A DNA stretch of 64,000 nt from Leucothrix mucor DSM 2157 (GCF_000419525.1 NZ_ATTE01000001.1:1488001-1552000); one strand, 5' to 3'; counted from the first letter of the stretch, positions 55,076-64,000 are shown. Program-made: numbers and translations. The notes: generated by a model from the sequence alone, not told the origin.

Positions 55076-55462
55076 TCAGTCGTCCCAGTAGGGCGCTTTC
55101 TCCGGAATAATCCAGCGAATGCCACCGCGCGGATCGGCAATATCACCCGTAAAGCGCGGGATGAGATGAATGTGTAAATGCATCACCGACTGGCCCGCGA
55201 CTTCCCCGATATTTACCCCGACATTGTAGCCATTCGGCGTAAACTCAGCCTCCAGCACCTGCTTGGTTTGTGCCAGTACCTCGTGCAGTGAGGAAAACTC
55301 CTCCTGAGTCAGTTCAAACATATCCAGCATATGCCGCTTGGGAATGATCAGCGAATGCCCCGGTGAGACAGGGTAGAGATCGCGCAGCACGAAAAAGTGC
55401 TCGAATTCGGCAGCGTAGGCGGCGGGTGGAATGGTGCAGAAAGGGCAGTTGGTTTCGCTCAT
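55076..55462 (-). CDS. HIT-family hydrolase
   Basis: 128 residues from ATG 55462 (an in-frame GTG at 55471 overlaps the upstream stop). Zinc-like Cys in NCPFCTIP, then LIIPKRHMLDMFELT and the histidine triad MHLHIHLIPRF. Members hydrolyse nucleotide phosphoramidates or dinucleotides. It follows the HNH gene by 5 bp, so they are cotranscribed. The link to the HNH genes is unexplained. Confidence 0.88.
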   Translation of the reverse strand: MSETNCPFCTIPPAAYAAEFEHFFVLRDLYPVSPGHSLIIPKRHMLDMFELTQEEFSSLHEVLAQTKQVLEAEFTPNGYNVGVNIGEVAGQSVMHLHIHLIPRFTGDIADPRGGIRWIIPEKAPYWDD

Positions 55463-55467
55463 GGTTC

Positions 55468-56367
55468 TCACTTGGTGTATTTGCTTTGGAATACTTCCCG
55501 AATATGCCAGTCGGTGAAGTCTGGGTTGGGTAAATAATCTTTGTTTCGCGGTGTGCGCAATGGCTTACCTTCGAAGTCTAACACCCATTCCTGAAAGCCT
55601 GCATGTCCGTTGGCTTTTTCTGAGACCAAAATATTAAGGTCGCGATTAATCGCCATGACGCCACGATCAAGTAGTTTGTGATGCAATGAGCAGAGCGCCA
55701 AGCCATTAGTTTCAACGTCTGGCCCACCAGCCTGAAACCATTTAATGTGCGCCGCTTCCAGTGCAATCGGTGTGTGCTCCATGCGAACGCTGAAATCACA
55801 AATGGCGCAGCGGTATTCATAAGCTTCCATGATGCGCTTGCGAAATGCCGGATCGCGTTTGGCTTTGCGAGCGCCACTGACGGATAAATCAGCCTCAAAA
55901 TCCAAACCGGCCTCATCCAAAATATCCTGCCGGATTGAGGGTGGGAAGTGGTTATCTAAAATGATGTCGCAGATGCGTTCGACCAGTTCTGGCTGCGCTC
56001 GAAGTAATTCGTAAACCTCAGCGGTGAAGCCACCTTCGACATTGTTATCGCGTAGGAATTTGCGGCTGATGCTACCGGATGAGGTGAGTACACCTTCAGG
56101 CTTGGGAATTTCCCAGAAGCCGTCAGACTTTAAATGCCAGAAGGGAAGGTGTGGTGTTTTTCTGGCGCTGACAGGGCCGAAATCAGAGAGCATTCTGACT
56201 AGCTTTTCTTCGATTTCAGCGAAGGGCACTAAGCGCGGTTTACTAGCTTGTACCCGCGCTAGGTTTAGCAGAATCAGCAATGGCTTGTGAGGTGAGCGTT
56301 TGTCGCCATTGGTGCAGACGTTGATTTTTGAGATTCTTTCTAAAAGTGCTTCTTGTATGTTTTTCAT
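55468..56367 (-). CDS. Sulfur-binding-domain/HNH endonuclease (type IV, copy 2)
   Basis: 299 residues. N-terminal sulfur-binding-like domain (DKRSPHKPLLILLNLARV, then FWHLKSDGFWEIPK), a helical linker (RKFLRDNNVEGGFTAEVYEL), and a C-terminal HNH with CAICDFSVRMEHTPIALEAAH, then IKWFQAGGPDVETNGLALCSLHH. Related proteins (ScoMcrA, SprMcrA) cut phosphorothioate-modified DNA. It is a clear paralogue of the 56397 gene, 29 bp apart and same strand. Its HNH has all core Cys and His residues. Confidence 0.85.
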   Translation of the reverse strand: MKNIQEALLERISKINVCTNGDKRSPHKPLLILLNLARVQASKPRLVPFAEIEEKLVRMLSDFGPVSARKTPHLPFWHLKSDGFWEIPKPEGVLTSSGSISRKFLRDNNVEGGFTAEVYELLRAQPELVERICDIILDNHFPPSIRQDILDEAGLDFEADLSVSGARKAKRDPAFRKRIMEAYEYRCAICDFSVRMEHTPIALEAAHIKWFQAGGPDVETNGLALCSLHHKLLDRGVMAINRDLNILVSEKANGHAGFQEWVLDFEGKPLRTPRNKDYLPNPDFTDWHIREVFQSKYTK

Positions 56368-56396
56368 ATTATTTTTGTAGTAAACGATGACGTGTT

Positions 56397-57302
56397 TTAG
56401 AATCGGCCTTTAAATACTTGTTTTAATTGCCAGTTTGTATACTCGGGATTTGGGTGAAAATCTTGATTCACAGGAAGAAGCAATGTTTTTTCATGTAAGG
56501 CCAATACTGTTTCGTGGCAATCGTCATTACTTCTGATCATGTCTGTAACTATTAGCTTTCGAATATTTGTGATGCCAAGCACTCCGGAGTCAAGCAGCTT
56601 GTGATGGGTTGAGCATAAAGCTAATCCATTATCCTCAGTGTCTGGGCCTTTGGCTTCGAACCACTTTATGTGTGCGGCTTCAAGCGCTAAGTGTTTGTCG
56701 TGTATTTGAAGATTGAATCCACAGATAGCACATTTGTAGTCATAGGCAGAGAGTACTCGCATGCGGAACTTTCTATCTCTTCTGGCGAGCTTTTGTATGT
56801 AGTAATAGCTTTGTGGCTCCGTATCTAAGGAAATATCATCTCGGATGCTTTCCCACTGGGAGGGTTTGAAGTGCGTTGAAAGCAACTTGCTCGCAATTTT
56901 CTCCACCAGATCAGGATCACTTTGCAGCAGTTCGTATACCTGCTCAGTGAAACCGCCAGTAACCTTATTATCTTTTAGGAACCCTTGGCTGTATGAACCT
57001 TTTGACATAGATAGTAGTGACAGCTCTGGGTTGTCCCATATGCCATCATTCGAAAGTCTCCAGAATGGATCTATCGGATTGTTTTTTGCGGTGCTTGGGC
57101 CATAAATTGCGAGTAAGTTCACAAGCTCACCAACAATATCTTCAAACAGCATCAGCCTCGGTTTGCCATTAGAAATACGGCCTAATGCTAGAAGTAATAA
57201 TAAGGGCTTGTGTGGTGATCGGTCTCCATTATTTGTGCAGATTCTAAGGCTATCAATTTTTTCCAATAAAATATCAGGAGTCATGTTTATGTCAGAGCTC
57301 AT
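56397..57302 (-). CDS. Sulfur-binding-domain/HNH endonuclease (type IV, copy 1)
   Basis: 301 residues with the same layout as its neighbour: GDRSPHKPLLLLLALGR and FWRLSNDGIWDNPE, linker FLKDNKVTGGFTEQVYELLQ, then HNH CAICGFNLQIHDKHLALEAA and HIKWFEAKGPDTEDNGLALC with STHHKLLD. Residues diverge much between the two copies outside these blocks, so the duplication is old. The pair could recognise different modification contexts or act as a heterodimer; neither can be read from the sequence. The start has no strong ribosome site. Confidence 0.85.
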   Translation of the reverse strand: MSSDINMTPDILLEKIDSLRICTNNGDRSPHKPLLLLLALGRISNGKPRLMLFEDIVGELVNLLAIYGPSTAKNNPIDPFWRLSNDGIWDNPELSLLSMSKGSYSQGFLKDNKVTGGFTEQVYELLQSDPDLVEKIASKLLSTHFKPSQWESIRDDISLDTEPQSYYYIQKLARRDRKFRMRVLSAYDYKCAICGFNLQIHDKHLALEAAHIKWFEAKGPDTEDNGLALCSTHHKLLDSGVLGITNIRKLIVTDMIRSNDDCHETVLALHEKTLLLPVNQDFHPNPEYTNWQLKQVFKGRF

Positions 57303-57375
57303 TGAGTGGTTTGTGATCTCTAGTTAGCGTATGCGTTCCTGTTTTCGATGTCGAGCAATAATGGCGATAAACTAC

Positions 57376-58473
57376 TCATGTAGTAATGGCGTCTTGGTTC
57401 GTACAAGTAGCTTGGCTATTTTCATGATAAAGCTTGCTGCTATTACAGTTCGCACATTCCTCAAAGAACCGAAGACCTTGCTTTCTGATGCGAGGTTTAC
57501 ACTCATCAGTGATGCACTTCAGTTTGATGGCGGTATTTCCATCGCAATCGCCACACTTAAAATAGTAGCCATATCTTCCGTAAACAATCTCGGTATTGTC
57601 ACTACTGCATTTTGAGCAGACATGATGACTGGGAGGAGCAACAATTGCTGGTGCTGGTGCTGGTGCTGGTGCTGGTGCTGGTGCTGGTGCTGGTGCTGGT
57701 GCTGGTGCTTTGGCGACTTTTTCCGTTAATGGCATTGGTTTTTCGGTGATTCCAAACCTTGCCGCGTAGTCAATAGTAATGGGCTTGTGTGAATACTTAA
57801 GCTGGCGGCCAATCTTCTCCAGCGTTTCCCTTGATATTATCTTGCCTAAGCTTCCGAAAAGATCGACCACGCCCATGTTATCTGCATCAGCTCGCATCGT
57901 TTTGTAAAAGGCATCACACTTGATCATAGAGCTGCTATCGAAGCCTTCTGCACGATCTATCCGAGCATTTTTTGAGACCAAGACATAAGAAATCATTTTA
58001 GGTTTGAGGGTTATGCCTACACGCTTAGGGATTGCTATTTTCTTAATGACCTCCCTGAGCACATCAATGTGTCGCTCATTTTGCTCAATTGGCGAGGGTA
58101 TTCCTTCATAGCATTTCTTGTAGCTATTCCAACTTACAAACTCCCCAAGTTCGTTTATTTTAACGCCTGAGTTGAAGTGCTTGGTTTCCAAAACATACAC
58201 TTCCAAAATTCGATTAATAAGCAGGTGGTCAATCTGCGCGACACGACCATTTATTTCAAATCTCAAGTCATGAAGTAAGATGCTGTTCTTGCTATCTTTA
58301 AAGTGAAATTCAAGCTCATAAGCGGCTTCTTTCTCGCCTTTAATACCAGCGCGCATTATTGCCAACTCTTTGATTATGGCTTTGCGTTGAGTGGCGCTCA
58401 GGTTTGAGCTGTCAAGAAACTGCTGTAGCGTTTCGATAGCAGGGGACTTGTCATCGGCAGCTTTGAGTAGCAT
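57376..58473 (-). CDS. NERD-domain protein with Ala-Pro tract and zinc ribbons
   Basis: 365 residues. NERD nuclease-related domain: GIKGEKEAAYELEFHF, INGRVAQIDHLLINRILEVY and VLETKHFNSGVKINE (Asp, Glu, Lys of a PD-(D/E)XK fold). A linker follows, then a 21-residue alternating Ala-Pro run, then Cys pairs CSKCSSDN, FKCGDCDGN and EECANCNSS resembling topoisomerase-type zinc ribbons. Likely a DNA-binding nuclease-type protein. It lies upstream of, and on the same strand as, the two HNH genes (73 bp gap). The repeat length may vary by replication slippage, in frame. Confidence 0.82.
   Translation of the reverse strand: MLLKAADDKSPAIETLQQFLDSSNLSATQRKAIIKELAIMRAGIKGEKEAAYELEFHFKDSKNSILLHDLRFEINGRVAQIDHLLINRILEVYVLETKHFNSGVKINELGEFVSWNSYKKCYEGIPSPIEQNERHIDVLREVIKKIAIPKRVGITLKPKMISYVLVSKNARIDRAEGFDSSSMIKCDAFYKTMRADADNMGVVDLFGSLGKIISRETLEKIGRQLKYSHKPITIDYAARFGITEKPMPLTEKVAKAPAPAPAPAPAPAPAPAPAPAIVAPPSHHVCSKCSSDNTEIVYGRYGYYFKCGDCDGNTAIKLKCITDECKPRIRKQGLRFFEECANCNSSKLYHENSQATCTNQDAITT
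57647..57709. repeat. Hexanucleotide microsatellite GCTGGT (10.5 copies)
   Basis: 63 bases of tandem GCTGGT, coding (on the minus strand) for alternating Ala and Pro in the NERD protein. Six-base steps keep the frame, so slippage would change only linker length. Confidence 0.97.
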
Positions 58474-58498
58474 GTTGATTCCTTGGTTTTATATTTTA

Positions 58499-58511
58499 TA
58501 GGGAATCCCTA
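58499..58511. promoter_or_regulatory. Short palindrome upstream of the NERD gene
   Basis: TAGGGAATCCCTA is a palindrome with one central base, 26 bp upstream of the NERD start. It may be an operator for that transcript; no regulator gene is beside it. Confidence 0.35.
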
Positions 58512-58839
58512 AATCTACGCTCAAATACTAATCAGCTGATAGTGAATTCCTATGAGCGGCACATGAATTTGATCGTTTTTATGTGTTTGTAATTAATACG
58601 ATTTCACTTAAAGTAAAGAGACAACCTTGTCACTATCTCAAGGCAATACCCCTGTAGCGTTAGGCTGAGATTGTAAATATCTTTACTTTGTGAAATATTC
58701 TGTAAAGTTTATAAACAAATAGTTGTCAGAATCCAACTTAGCTTTCCAAATTAATGTATTCCTTGAGTTTTCCTAAGCCGGTCTCTGTAATATACTTTCC
58801 TGCCGCGAGTTGCGTAATGAGGCTATAGGCAAATCCACA
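58512..58839. other. Gene-free AT-rich intergenic region before ppk2
   Basis: About 330 bp between divergent NERD and ppk2 genes. It must hold both promoters. I see AT-rich blocks but no convincing -35/-10 pair, repeat or RNA gene. Confidence 0.5.
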
Positions 58840-59709
58840 ATGATTTACGATCCCTCCTCGAATAATTTACCCGAAAATTACCAAGACGATCCGGAGTTTC
58901 TGGAGTCGTTTGGCCGCTACGCCACGCAAAAACACATGCTAAAAATGCAGCTGGTGCCATACCAGGCTGAGCTGATCAAATTGCAGCGGCATTTAGAGCG
59001 TTACGGTCGCAAGTTGATTATTTTGTTTGATGGTCGCGATGCCTCGGGCAAGGGCGGCACCATTCGCTGTATTACGCGCTATATGAATGAAAAGCACTAT
59101 CGCACGGTGGCATTGGGGAAGCCGAGTGAGGAGCAAAAAACTGAGCTGCACATGAAGCGCTATATTGAGCAGTTTCCGAGTGCGGGTGAGGTGGTGTTGT
59201 TTGATCGCAGCTGGTACAACCGCGCGATGGTGGAGCCGGTGTTTGGCTTTTGTTCGCAGCAGCAGTACACCAAGTTTATTGCGAATGTGAACACCTATGA
59301 GCACAACTTTCTGGAAGATGATAAAACGACGCTGATTAAGCTGTATTTTTCGGTATCTAAAAAAGAACAGAATTCACGCTTTGAGCGCCGTAAAAACGAC
59401 CCGTTGCGCCAATGGAAGTTAAGCGAGATTGATTTGCAGGCGCAGGAGTATTGGGATGAGTTTACGGAAAAGAAGTACCACATGTTGCTCAAGACCAGTA
59501 CCGATTATGCGCCGTGGTCGGTGATCCGTTCGGATAATAAACACAAGGCGCGGCTGGAAACCATTAAAACCATTTTGAACTCGATTCCGTATCATGGTCG
59601 CTCGCGAGAGTTGGATTTTACGGTGGATGATCGGGTGGTGATCACGGCTAAGCGCGAGCTGGCGTCGATGCGTTATCAGCGCAATAAATACGGTAAATTC
59701 CGGCGCTAG
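58840..59709 (+). CDS. ppk2: Polyphosphate kinase 2, class I
   Basis: 289 residues from ATG 58840; an in-frame TTG at 58810 is less likely. P-loop FDGRDASGKGGTIRC (about residue 63), lid and Walker B VVLFDRSWYNRAMVEPVFGF (about 121), C-terminal basic helix RELASMRYQRNKYGKFRR. Single-domain length fits class I, which uses polyphosphate to make ADP or GDP into the triphosphate. It stands upstream of yejA but is separated by 121 bp. Confidence 0.93.
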   Translation: MIYDPSSNNLPENYQDDPEFLESFGRYATQKHMLKMQLVPYQAELIKLQRHLERYGRKLIILFDGRDASGKGGTIRCITRYMNEKHYRTVALGKPSEEQKTELHMKRYIEQFPSAGEVVLFDRSWYNRAMVEPVFGFCSQQQYTKFIANVNTYEHNFLEDDKTTLIKLYFSVSKKEQNSRFERRKNDPLRQWKLSEIDLQAQEYWDEFTEKKYHMLLKTSTDYAPWSVIRSDNKHKARLETIKTILNSIPYHGRSRELDFTVDDRVVITAKRELASMRYQRNKYGKFRR

Positions 59710-59830
59710 TCTCGCGGAGTGCAGACCACTGCTTTGAGGGCGGGGCGGCGGCGCTGTTGAACCATGTGACAAACTGGCTGACCAAACAAGAAGCAAACTA
59801 GTAATAAAAATTTAAAAAAAGGGAGACATC

Positions 59831-61729
59831 ATGAGGTTATTCACGAGCCTGCTTGTATTGAGCTTGATGGGGAGCATTGCACACGCCGAATCGCACACGG
59901 CAACGACCGATGCAGCAGCGGAGAAGCCTGCCAGCGAGGCCGCTGCAGTCACAGAGATTGAAACCACGACGATTGCCATTCGTGGCAAGCCGGCGTATCC
60001 GCCGGAGTTTACGCATTTTAAATATGCCAATGTGGATGCGCCGAAAGGTGGCTTGTTTACTGATTGGGTGATGGGGACGTTTGATAATTTTAATCCGTAT
60101 GCTCAGCGCGGTGATGCGGCAAGTGGGTCGGGTACCCCCGGCGCTCGTAGCAGCCAGATCGGGCCAATTGGTGTTCATGAAAGCCTGATGCAGTCATCCA
60201 GTGATGATTTGTTGAGTGCCTACTATCCCTTTATCGCTGAAAAAATTACTTACAACAGCGACTTCTCAGCGATTACCTTTCACCTTGATAAGCGCGCGCG
60301 CTTTCACGATGGCGAACGCATTAAACCCTCTGATGTGAAATTCTCCTTTGAAAAGCTGACCAGCGAAGGCCTGCCGGGCCTGAAGCAGTACTACAGCTTT
60401 GTCGAGAAGATTGAGGTGTTGGACGATACCCGCGTTAAGTTTTCCCTAAATGTTAAAGACAAGGCTCGCATGATGGCCTTGTGTGGCTTTACCGTGTTTG
60501 CGGAGCACTTCTGGAAAGATCACCGTTTAGATGAGCCATTGAAAGAGCCACCGGTTGGCAGTGGTGCCTATAAGGTGTCGGATTATAAATTCGGGAAGTA
60601 TGTAAAGTATGAGCGGGTGAAGGATTACTGGGCGGATGATCTGCCGGTCATGCGTGGCATCTTTAATGATGCTGAAGTGCAATACGACTACTACCTCGAT
60701 GGCACCGTAGCGTTTGAGGCATTCAAAGCCGGTCATATCGATATTTGGGAAGAGAATACTTCAAAGCGCTGGGCAACTGGCTATGATTTCCCGGCGGTTA
60801 AAGAGGGTCGGGTTAAGCAGCTGAATGTGGTGCATAAAAACCCATTACGCGCTCAGGGCTTTGTGTTTAATGTGAAGCAGCCCATCTTTAGTGATCTTCG
60901 GGTGCGCAAGGCGCTGACGTATCTGATGGACTTTGAATGGATGAATAAGAATCTGTTCTATGGTCAGTATATTCGCGTTGATAGTTACTTTATGAATACG
61001 GCGTATAAGGCGACTGGCTTGCCTTCTGAGGCGGAGCTAAAAATTCTGGAGCCGATTAAAGATAAGATTCCGGCCAGTGTGTTTACGGAGGAGTTTAAGC
61101 TGCCGACTACGAAGGGCGATGGCAATATCCGCAGTAATTTACGCCAAGCTTTGCGCTTGTTTAAACAAGCTGGCTGGACGGTGAAAAACCAGAAGCTGGT
61201 GGATAAAGACGGTAAGCAGTTTGAGTTTGAATTGCTGCTGGGAAGCTCCTCAATGGAGCGGGTGGCCTTGCCGTTTCGCAATAACTTAGAGCGCGCCGGT
61301 ATTAAGATGAATATCCGCACGGTGGATAGCAGCCAGTATATGAACCGCAGCACGGGCCATGACTATGACATGGTGGTGAGTGGTTACGGGCCGTTTGCGT
61401 ATCCTAGCTCCGGGACTAATCAGCAGTTTCATTCTGATAGTGTCGACTCCAGTTATAACCCGGCTAATCTAACGGATGATGCCGTGGATTATCTGATGGA
61501 GGAGATGCTGAAAGTGCAGGATGACGATGAGAAGCTGATTCCGCTAGGGCGCGCGATTGATCGGGTGCTGATGCATAGCTACCTGATGATTCCGCAATGG
61601 AATAGCAGCAGTTACCGCATTGCGCATTGGGATAAGTTCGGCAAGCCTGAGCTGCGTCCTGATTATGGCTTAGGGCATGAGGCTTGGTGGATTGATACCG
61701 ATAAAGCCGCGAAACTCAACGCTAACTAA
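59831..61729 (+). CDS. yejA: Peptide ABC transporter substrate-binding protein
   Basis: 632 residues with signal peptide MRLFTSLLVLSLMGSIAHAE. SBP family 5 features: YANVDAPKGGLFTDWVMGTF, the ITFHLDKRARFHDGERI segment, PVGSGAYKVSDYKFG and the YDMVVSGYGP strand. The N-terminal Ala/Glu-rich insert (residues 22-50) is a bit longer than usual. YejA binds oligopeptides or microcin-like peptides. GGGAGA precedes the start; the two permease genes follow directly. Confidence 0.92.
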   Translation: MRLFTSLLVLSLMGSIAHAESHTATTDAAAEKPASEAAAVTEIETTTIAIRGKPAYPPEFTHFKYANVDAPKGGLFTDWVMGTFDNFNPYAQRGDAASGSGTPGARSSQIGPIGVHESLMQSSSDDLLSAYYPFIAEKITYNSDFSAITFHLDKRARFHDGERIKPSDVKFSFEKLTSEGLPGLKQYYSFVEKIEVLDDTRVKFSLNVKDKARMMALCGFTVFAEHFWKDHRLDEPLKEPPVGSGAYKVSDYKFGKYVKYERVKDYWADDLPVMRGIFNDAEVQYDYYLDGTVAFEAFKAGHIDIWEENTSKRWATGYDFPAVKEGRVKQLNVVHKNPLRAQGFVFNVKQPIFSDLRVRKALTYLMDFEWMNKNLFYGQYIRVDSYFMNTAYKATGLPSEAELKILEPIKDKIPASVFTEEFKLPTTKGDGNIRSNLRQALRLFKQAGWTVKNQKLVDKDGKQFEFELLLGSSSMERVALPFRNNLERAGIKMNIRTVDSSQYMNRSTGHDYDMVVSGYGPFAYPSSGTNQQFHSDSVDSSYNPANLTDDAVDYLMEEMLKVQDDDEKLIPLGRAIDRVLMHSYLMIPQWNSSSYRIAHWDKFGKPELRPDYGLGHEAWWIDTDKAAKLNAN

Positions 61730-61745
61730 TTAGTCAGGAGCGCGT

Positions 61746-62837
61746 GTGACGGCTTATATTGTCCGACGGTTATTGCTGATGATCCCTACCTTGTGGGCGA
61801 TCATCACGCTTAATTTTTTTATTGTGCAGATTGCGCCCGGTGGGCCGGTTGAGCAGCAAATGGCGATTATGGCGGGGCTTGATAACTCCGGCCTTGATCG
61901 GGTGAGTGGCGCGAACCAGAGCGACCTGCCAACTTCGGGTGGTCAGGGCGATGGCGCGACGGCTTACCTTGGCGCGCGCGGGCTTGATCCGGCGGTCATT
62001 GCAGAAATCGAGCGACGCTTTGGCTTTGATAAGCCACTGATGGAGCGTTATTGGATGATGCTCAAGTCCTACCTTACCTTTGATTTTGGCGACAGCTTTT
62101 TTAAGGGCGCGTCGGTGATGGAGTTGGTGAAGGAGCGAATGCCTGTCTCCATTTCGCTGGGGCTGTGGAGTACGCTGATTATTTACCTGATCAGTATTCC
62201 GCTGGGGATTTATAAAGCCCGCCATCACGGTGCGCGCTTTGATACGGGCACCACGACTTTACTGATTGCGCTGAGTGCGATTCCGGGCTTTTTGTTTGCG
62301 GTGTTGCTGGTGATTGTATTTGCCGGTGGTAATTATCTGGATTGGTTCCCGCTGCGCGGGCTGGTCTCGGATAACTGGGATGACTTGAGTTGGTTCCATA
62401 AGGCGACTGATTACCTTTGGCATATGGTGTTACCGACTATTGCGTTGACCATTGGCGGCTTTCTGGGCCTTACCTTGCTCACTAAAAACTCCTTTTTGGA
62501 TGAGATCAGCAAGCAATATGTAATGACTGCGCGCGCTAAGGGTAATACTGAGCGGCAGGTCATGTATCGCCATGTTTTCCGCAATGCGATGTTGATTATT
62601 ATTGCAGGATTTCCGGCGGCCTTTATCGGCATTCTGTTTGCAGGCTCGCTATTGATTGAGGTGATTTTCTCACTCGAGGGGATTGGCTTGCTGGGTTATG
62701 AGGCGCTGATTCAACGGGATTATCCGGTGGTGTTTGCAACCTTGTATGTGTTTACCTTTATCGGGCTGATCTCTAATTTGATTGGAGATTTGATGTATAC
62801 CGTGGTTGATCCGCGTATTGACTTTGAGGCCCGCTGA
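61746..62837 (+). CDS. yejB: Peptide ABC permease YejB
   Basis: 363 residues, start GTG 61746 with AGGAGCG ahead. First helix [20 protein letters not shown], a periplasmic loop unique to YejB (about 45-85), five more helices and the EAA-type loop [20 protein letters not shown] for the ATPase. Ends DPRIDFEAR. It overlaps yejE by one base (TGATG), so translation is coupled. Confidence 0.93.
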   Translation: MTAYIVRRLLLMIPTLWAIITLNFFIVQIAPGGPVEQQMAIMAGLDNSGLDRVSGANQSDLPTSGGQGDGATAYLGARGLDPAVIAEIERRFGFDKPLMERYWMMLKSYLTFDFGDSFFKGASVMELVKERMPVSISLGLWSTLIIYLISIPLGIYKARHHGARFDTGTTTLLIALSAIPGFLFAVLLVIVFAGGNYLDWFPLRGLVSDNWDDLSWFHKATDYLWHMVLPTIALTIGGFLGLTLLTKNSFLDEISKQYVMTARAKGNTERQVMYRHVFRNAMLIIIAGFPAAFIGILFAGSLLIEVIFSLEGIGLLGYEALIQRDYPVVFATLYVFTFIGLISNLIGDLMYTVVDPRIDFEAR

Positions 62838-63859
62838 TGAGTTTATCGACGATTAATCAGCGCCGCTTTGAGCGCTTTAAGTCCAACCGAAAAGCGGTTT
62901 GGTCATTCTGGATTTTCTCCATTTTATTTGTACTGAGCTTGTTTGCCGAGTTTGTGGCAAACGATAAGCCGCTGCTGGTTTCTTATGATAACGAGTGGTA
63001 TTACCCGGTGCTTAAGTCCTACCCTGAAACAGCGTTTGGAGGCGAGTTTGGAACTGAGGCGGAGTACACCGACCCCTTTGTGCAGGAGTTGATTAACGAG
63101 AAGGGCTGGATTCTGTTCCCGCTGGTGGGTTACGACTATCAGACACAGATCAATAATTTGTCCAGCCCCGCACCATCGCCACCGGATGCGCAAAACTGGT
63201 TTGGTACCGATGAGCAAGGGCGGGATTTGTTTGCCCGCATTTTGTATGGCTTTCGGCTATCGGTGTTGTTCGGTTTTAGTTTGACCATTGCCTCGGCGAT
63301 TATCGGGGTGGCAGCGGGGGCGGTGCAGGGCTATTACGGCGGCTGGCTGGACTTGATGTTTCAGCGCTTTATGGAAGTGTGGGGCAGTATGCCGCAGCTG
63401 TTTATCCTGATTATTTTATCGAGCATTGTGCAGCCGAGTTTTTGGATGTTGCTGGTGTTTATGTTGCTATTTACTTGGATGGGCTTTGTGGGCGTGGTGC
63501 GTGCCGAGTTCTTCCGCTGCCGTAATTTTGACTATGTGAAAGCGGCGAAAGTAATGGGCATGAGTGACCGGCGCATTATGTTTAAGCACATTCTCCCCAA
63601 TGCCATGGTGGCGACCATGACCTTTATGCCACTGGTGTTAAGTGGCTCGATTACCGCATTGACCGGATTGGACTTTTTGGGCTTTGGCTTACCGCCAGGC
63701 TCGGCGAGCTTGGGTGAGATATTGGCGCAGGGTAAAAATAATCTGCAAGCGCCGTGGCTGGGTTTATCGGCCTTTGCGGCAGTGGGGATTATGACGATAT
63801 TGCTGGTATTTATCGGCGAAGGCGTTCGGGATGCGTTTGACCCAAGGCAGGTGTATTGA
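62837..63859 (+). CDS. yejE: Peptide ABC permease YejE
   Basis: 340 residues. First helix AVWSFWIFSILFVLSLFAEF, a loop with DEQGRDLFARILYGFRLSVL, then ATPase-contact loop DYVKAAKVMGMSDRRIMFKH and IGEGVRDAFDPRQVY at the end. It overlaps yejF by one base. It forms a heterodimeric channel with YejB. Confidence 0.93.
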   Translation: MSLSTINQRRFERFKSNRKAVWSFWIFSILFVLSLFAEFVANDKPLLVSYDNEWYYPVLKSYPETAFGGEFGTEAEYTDPFVQELINEKGWILFPLVGYDYQTQINNLSSPAPSPPDAQNWFGTDEQGRDLFARILYGFRLSVLFGFSLTIASAIIGVAAGAVQGYYGGWLDLMFQRFMEVWGSMPQLFILIILSSIVQPSFWMLLVFMLLFTWMGFVGVVRAEFFRCRNFDYVKAAKVMGMSDRRIMFKHILPNAMVATMTFMPLVLSGSITALTGLDFLGFGLPPGSASLGEILAQGKNNLQAPWLGLSAFAAVGIMTILLVFIGEGVRDAFDPRQVY

Positions 63860-64000
63860 TGACTGCGGATATTAAACAGGCGTTTGGTGCGCCATTGGTT
63901 GAGATCGATCATCTTACGGTGCAGTTTAAAGTCGGCGAGGCGGTGAATACCGTGGTGTCGGATGTAAGTATGACGATACGCCGTGGCGAAACGCTGGCTT
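63859..64000 (+). CDS. yejF: Peptide ABC ATP-binding protein YejF, N-terminal fragment
   Basis: Starts at ATG 63859 overlapping the yejE stop (TGATGA) and runs off the right edge after 47 residues. Visible part: APLVEIDHLTVQFKV, then VSDVSMTIRRGETLA, the opening strand and just before the Walker A of an oligopeptide-type ATPase. The family has two fused ATPase domains; only the beginning is seen. Confidence 0.85.
   Translation, partial: MTADIKQAFGAPLVEIDHLTVQFKVGEAVNTVVSDVSMTIRRGETLA

Noticed and set aside
57647..57709. CRISPR array
   Set aside because: The repeat is a direct six-base tandem without spacers and is in a coding frame.

Overview
The window looks like chromosome from a free-living, probably marine, gammaproteobacterium of moderate GC content. 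Gene families that point this way are YejABE(F), TcdA, a second EF-G, OmpW with an FNR-type promoter, CueR/CopA, CtlX next to an AsnC-type regulator, and a gene set for degrading the algal/plant sulfonate 2,3-dihydroxypropane-1-sulfonate (DHPS). A Thiotrichales-like host (Leucothrix or Cocleimonas relatives) is possible, but that is a guess. No rRNA or tRNA gene and no CRISPR array was seen.

Layout. 1-8.8 kb is a decaying defence island. An IS66-type element has cut into hsdS of a type I restriction system; after it come a Uma2-family gene, a tacA/tacT toxin-antitoxin pair, an intact hsdR, a Fic protein and two Uma2 remnants. 8.8-10.6 kb holds a Crp/Fnr-type regulator and a persulfide-dioxygenase-like metallo-hydrolase, with a class II activator-type promoter between them. 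10.6-18.5 kb is mixed housekeeping and accessory genes: a decayed gene, isochorismatase-family hydrolase with a membrane LytTR regulator, a secreted protein, GST, a DUF3592 protein, AsnC/CtlX and OmpW. 18.6-23.6 kb holds LysR regulators, one of them split by a 1,215-bp ISAs1-type element with a 10-bp target duplication, then a second GST and a flavin-binding protein.

23.7-34.4 kb is the most striking metabolic block. A nine-gene minus-strand operon (33266 down to 24574) encodes a small membrane protein, a three-part TRAP transporter, HpsN-type sulfopropanediol dehydrogenase, HpsO- and HpsP-like dehydrogenases, a fused sulfopyruvate decarboxylase and an FMN-dependent hydroxyacid dehydrogenase. 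It is divergent from a LacI-type regulator, with a perfect 16-bp operator between them. The set suggests DHPS -> sulfolactate -> sulfopyruvate -> sulfoacetaldehyde; no desulfonating enzyme (Xsc, SuyAB) lies in the window.

34.5-50.5 kb holds a galactarolactone isomerase-like gene, a flavin reductase, a LysR regulator, a Septu (ptuAB) defence pair, a GNAT-like acyltransferase, tcdA, an EF-G paralogue, ung, a membrane acyltransferase-3 gene lacking its SGNH domain, a prolyl oligopeptidase, a separate secreted SGNH protein, and hipBA. 50.5-53.4 kb is a copper-efflux unit (copA-cueR) with a textbook 19-bp-spacer CueR promoter. 53.4-58.5 kb is a second defence-like block: a DUF1703 ATPase/nuclease-like protein, a HIT hydrolase, two tandem sulfur-binding-domain/HNH endonuclease paralogues and a NERD-domain protein with an expandable Ala-Pro tract. 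58.8-64 kb holds ppk2 and the peptide ABC transporter yejABEF, whose last gene runs off the edge.
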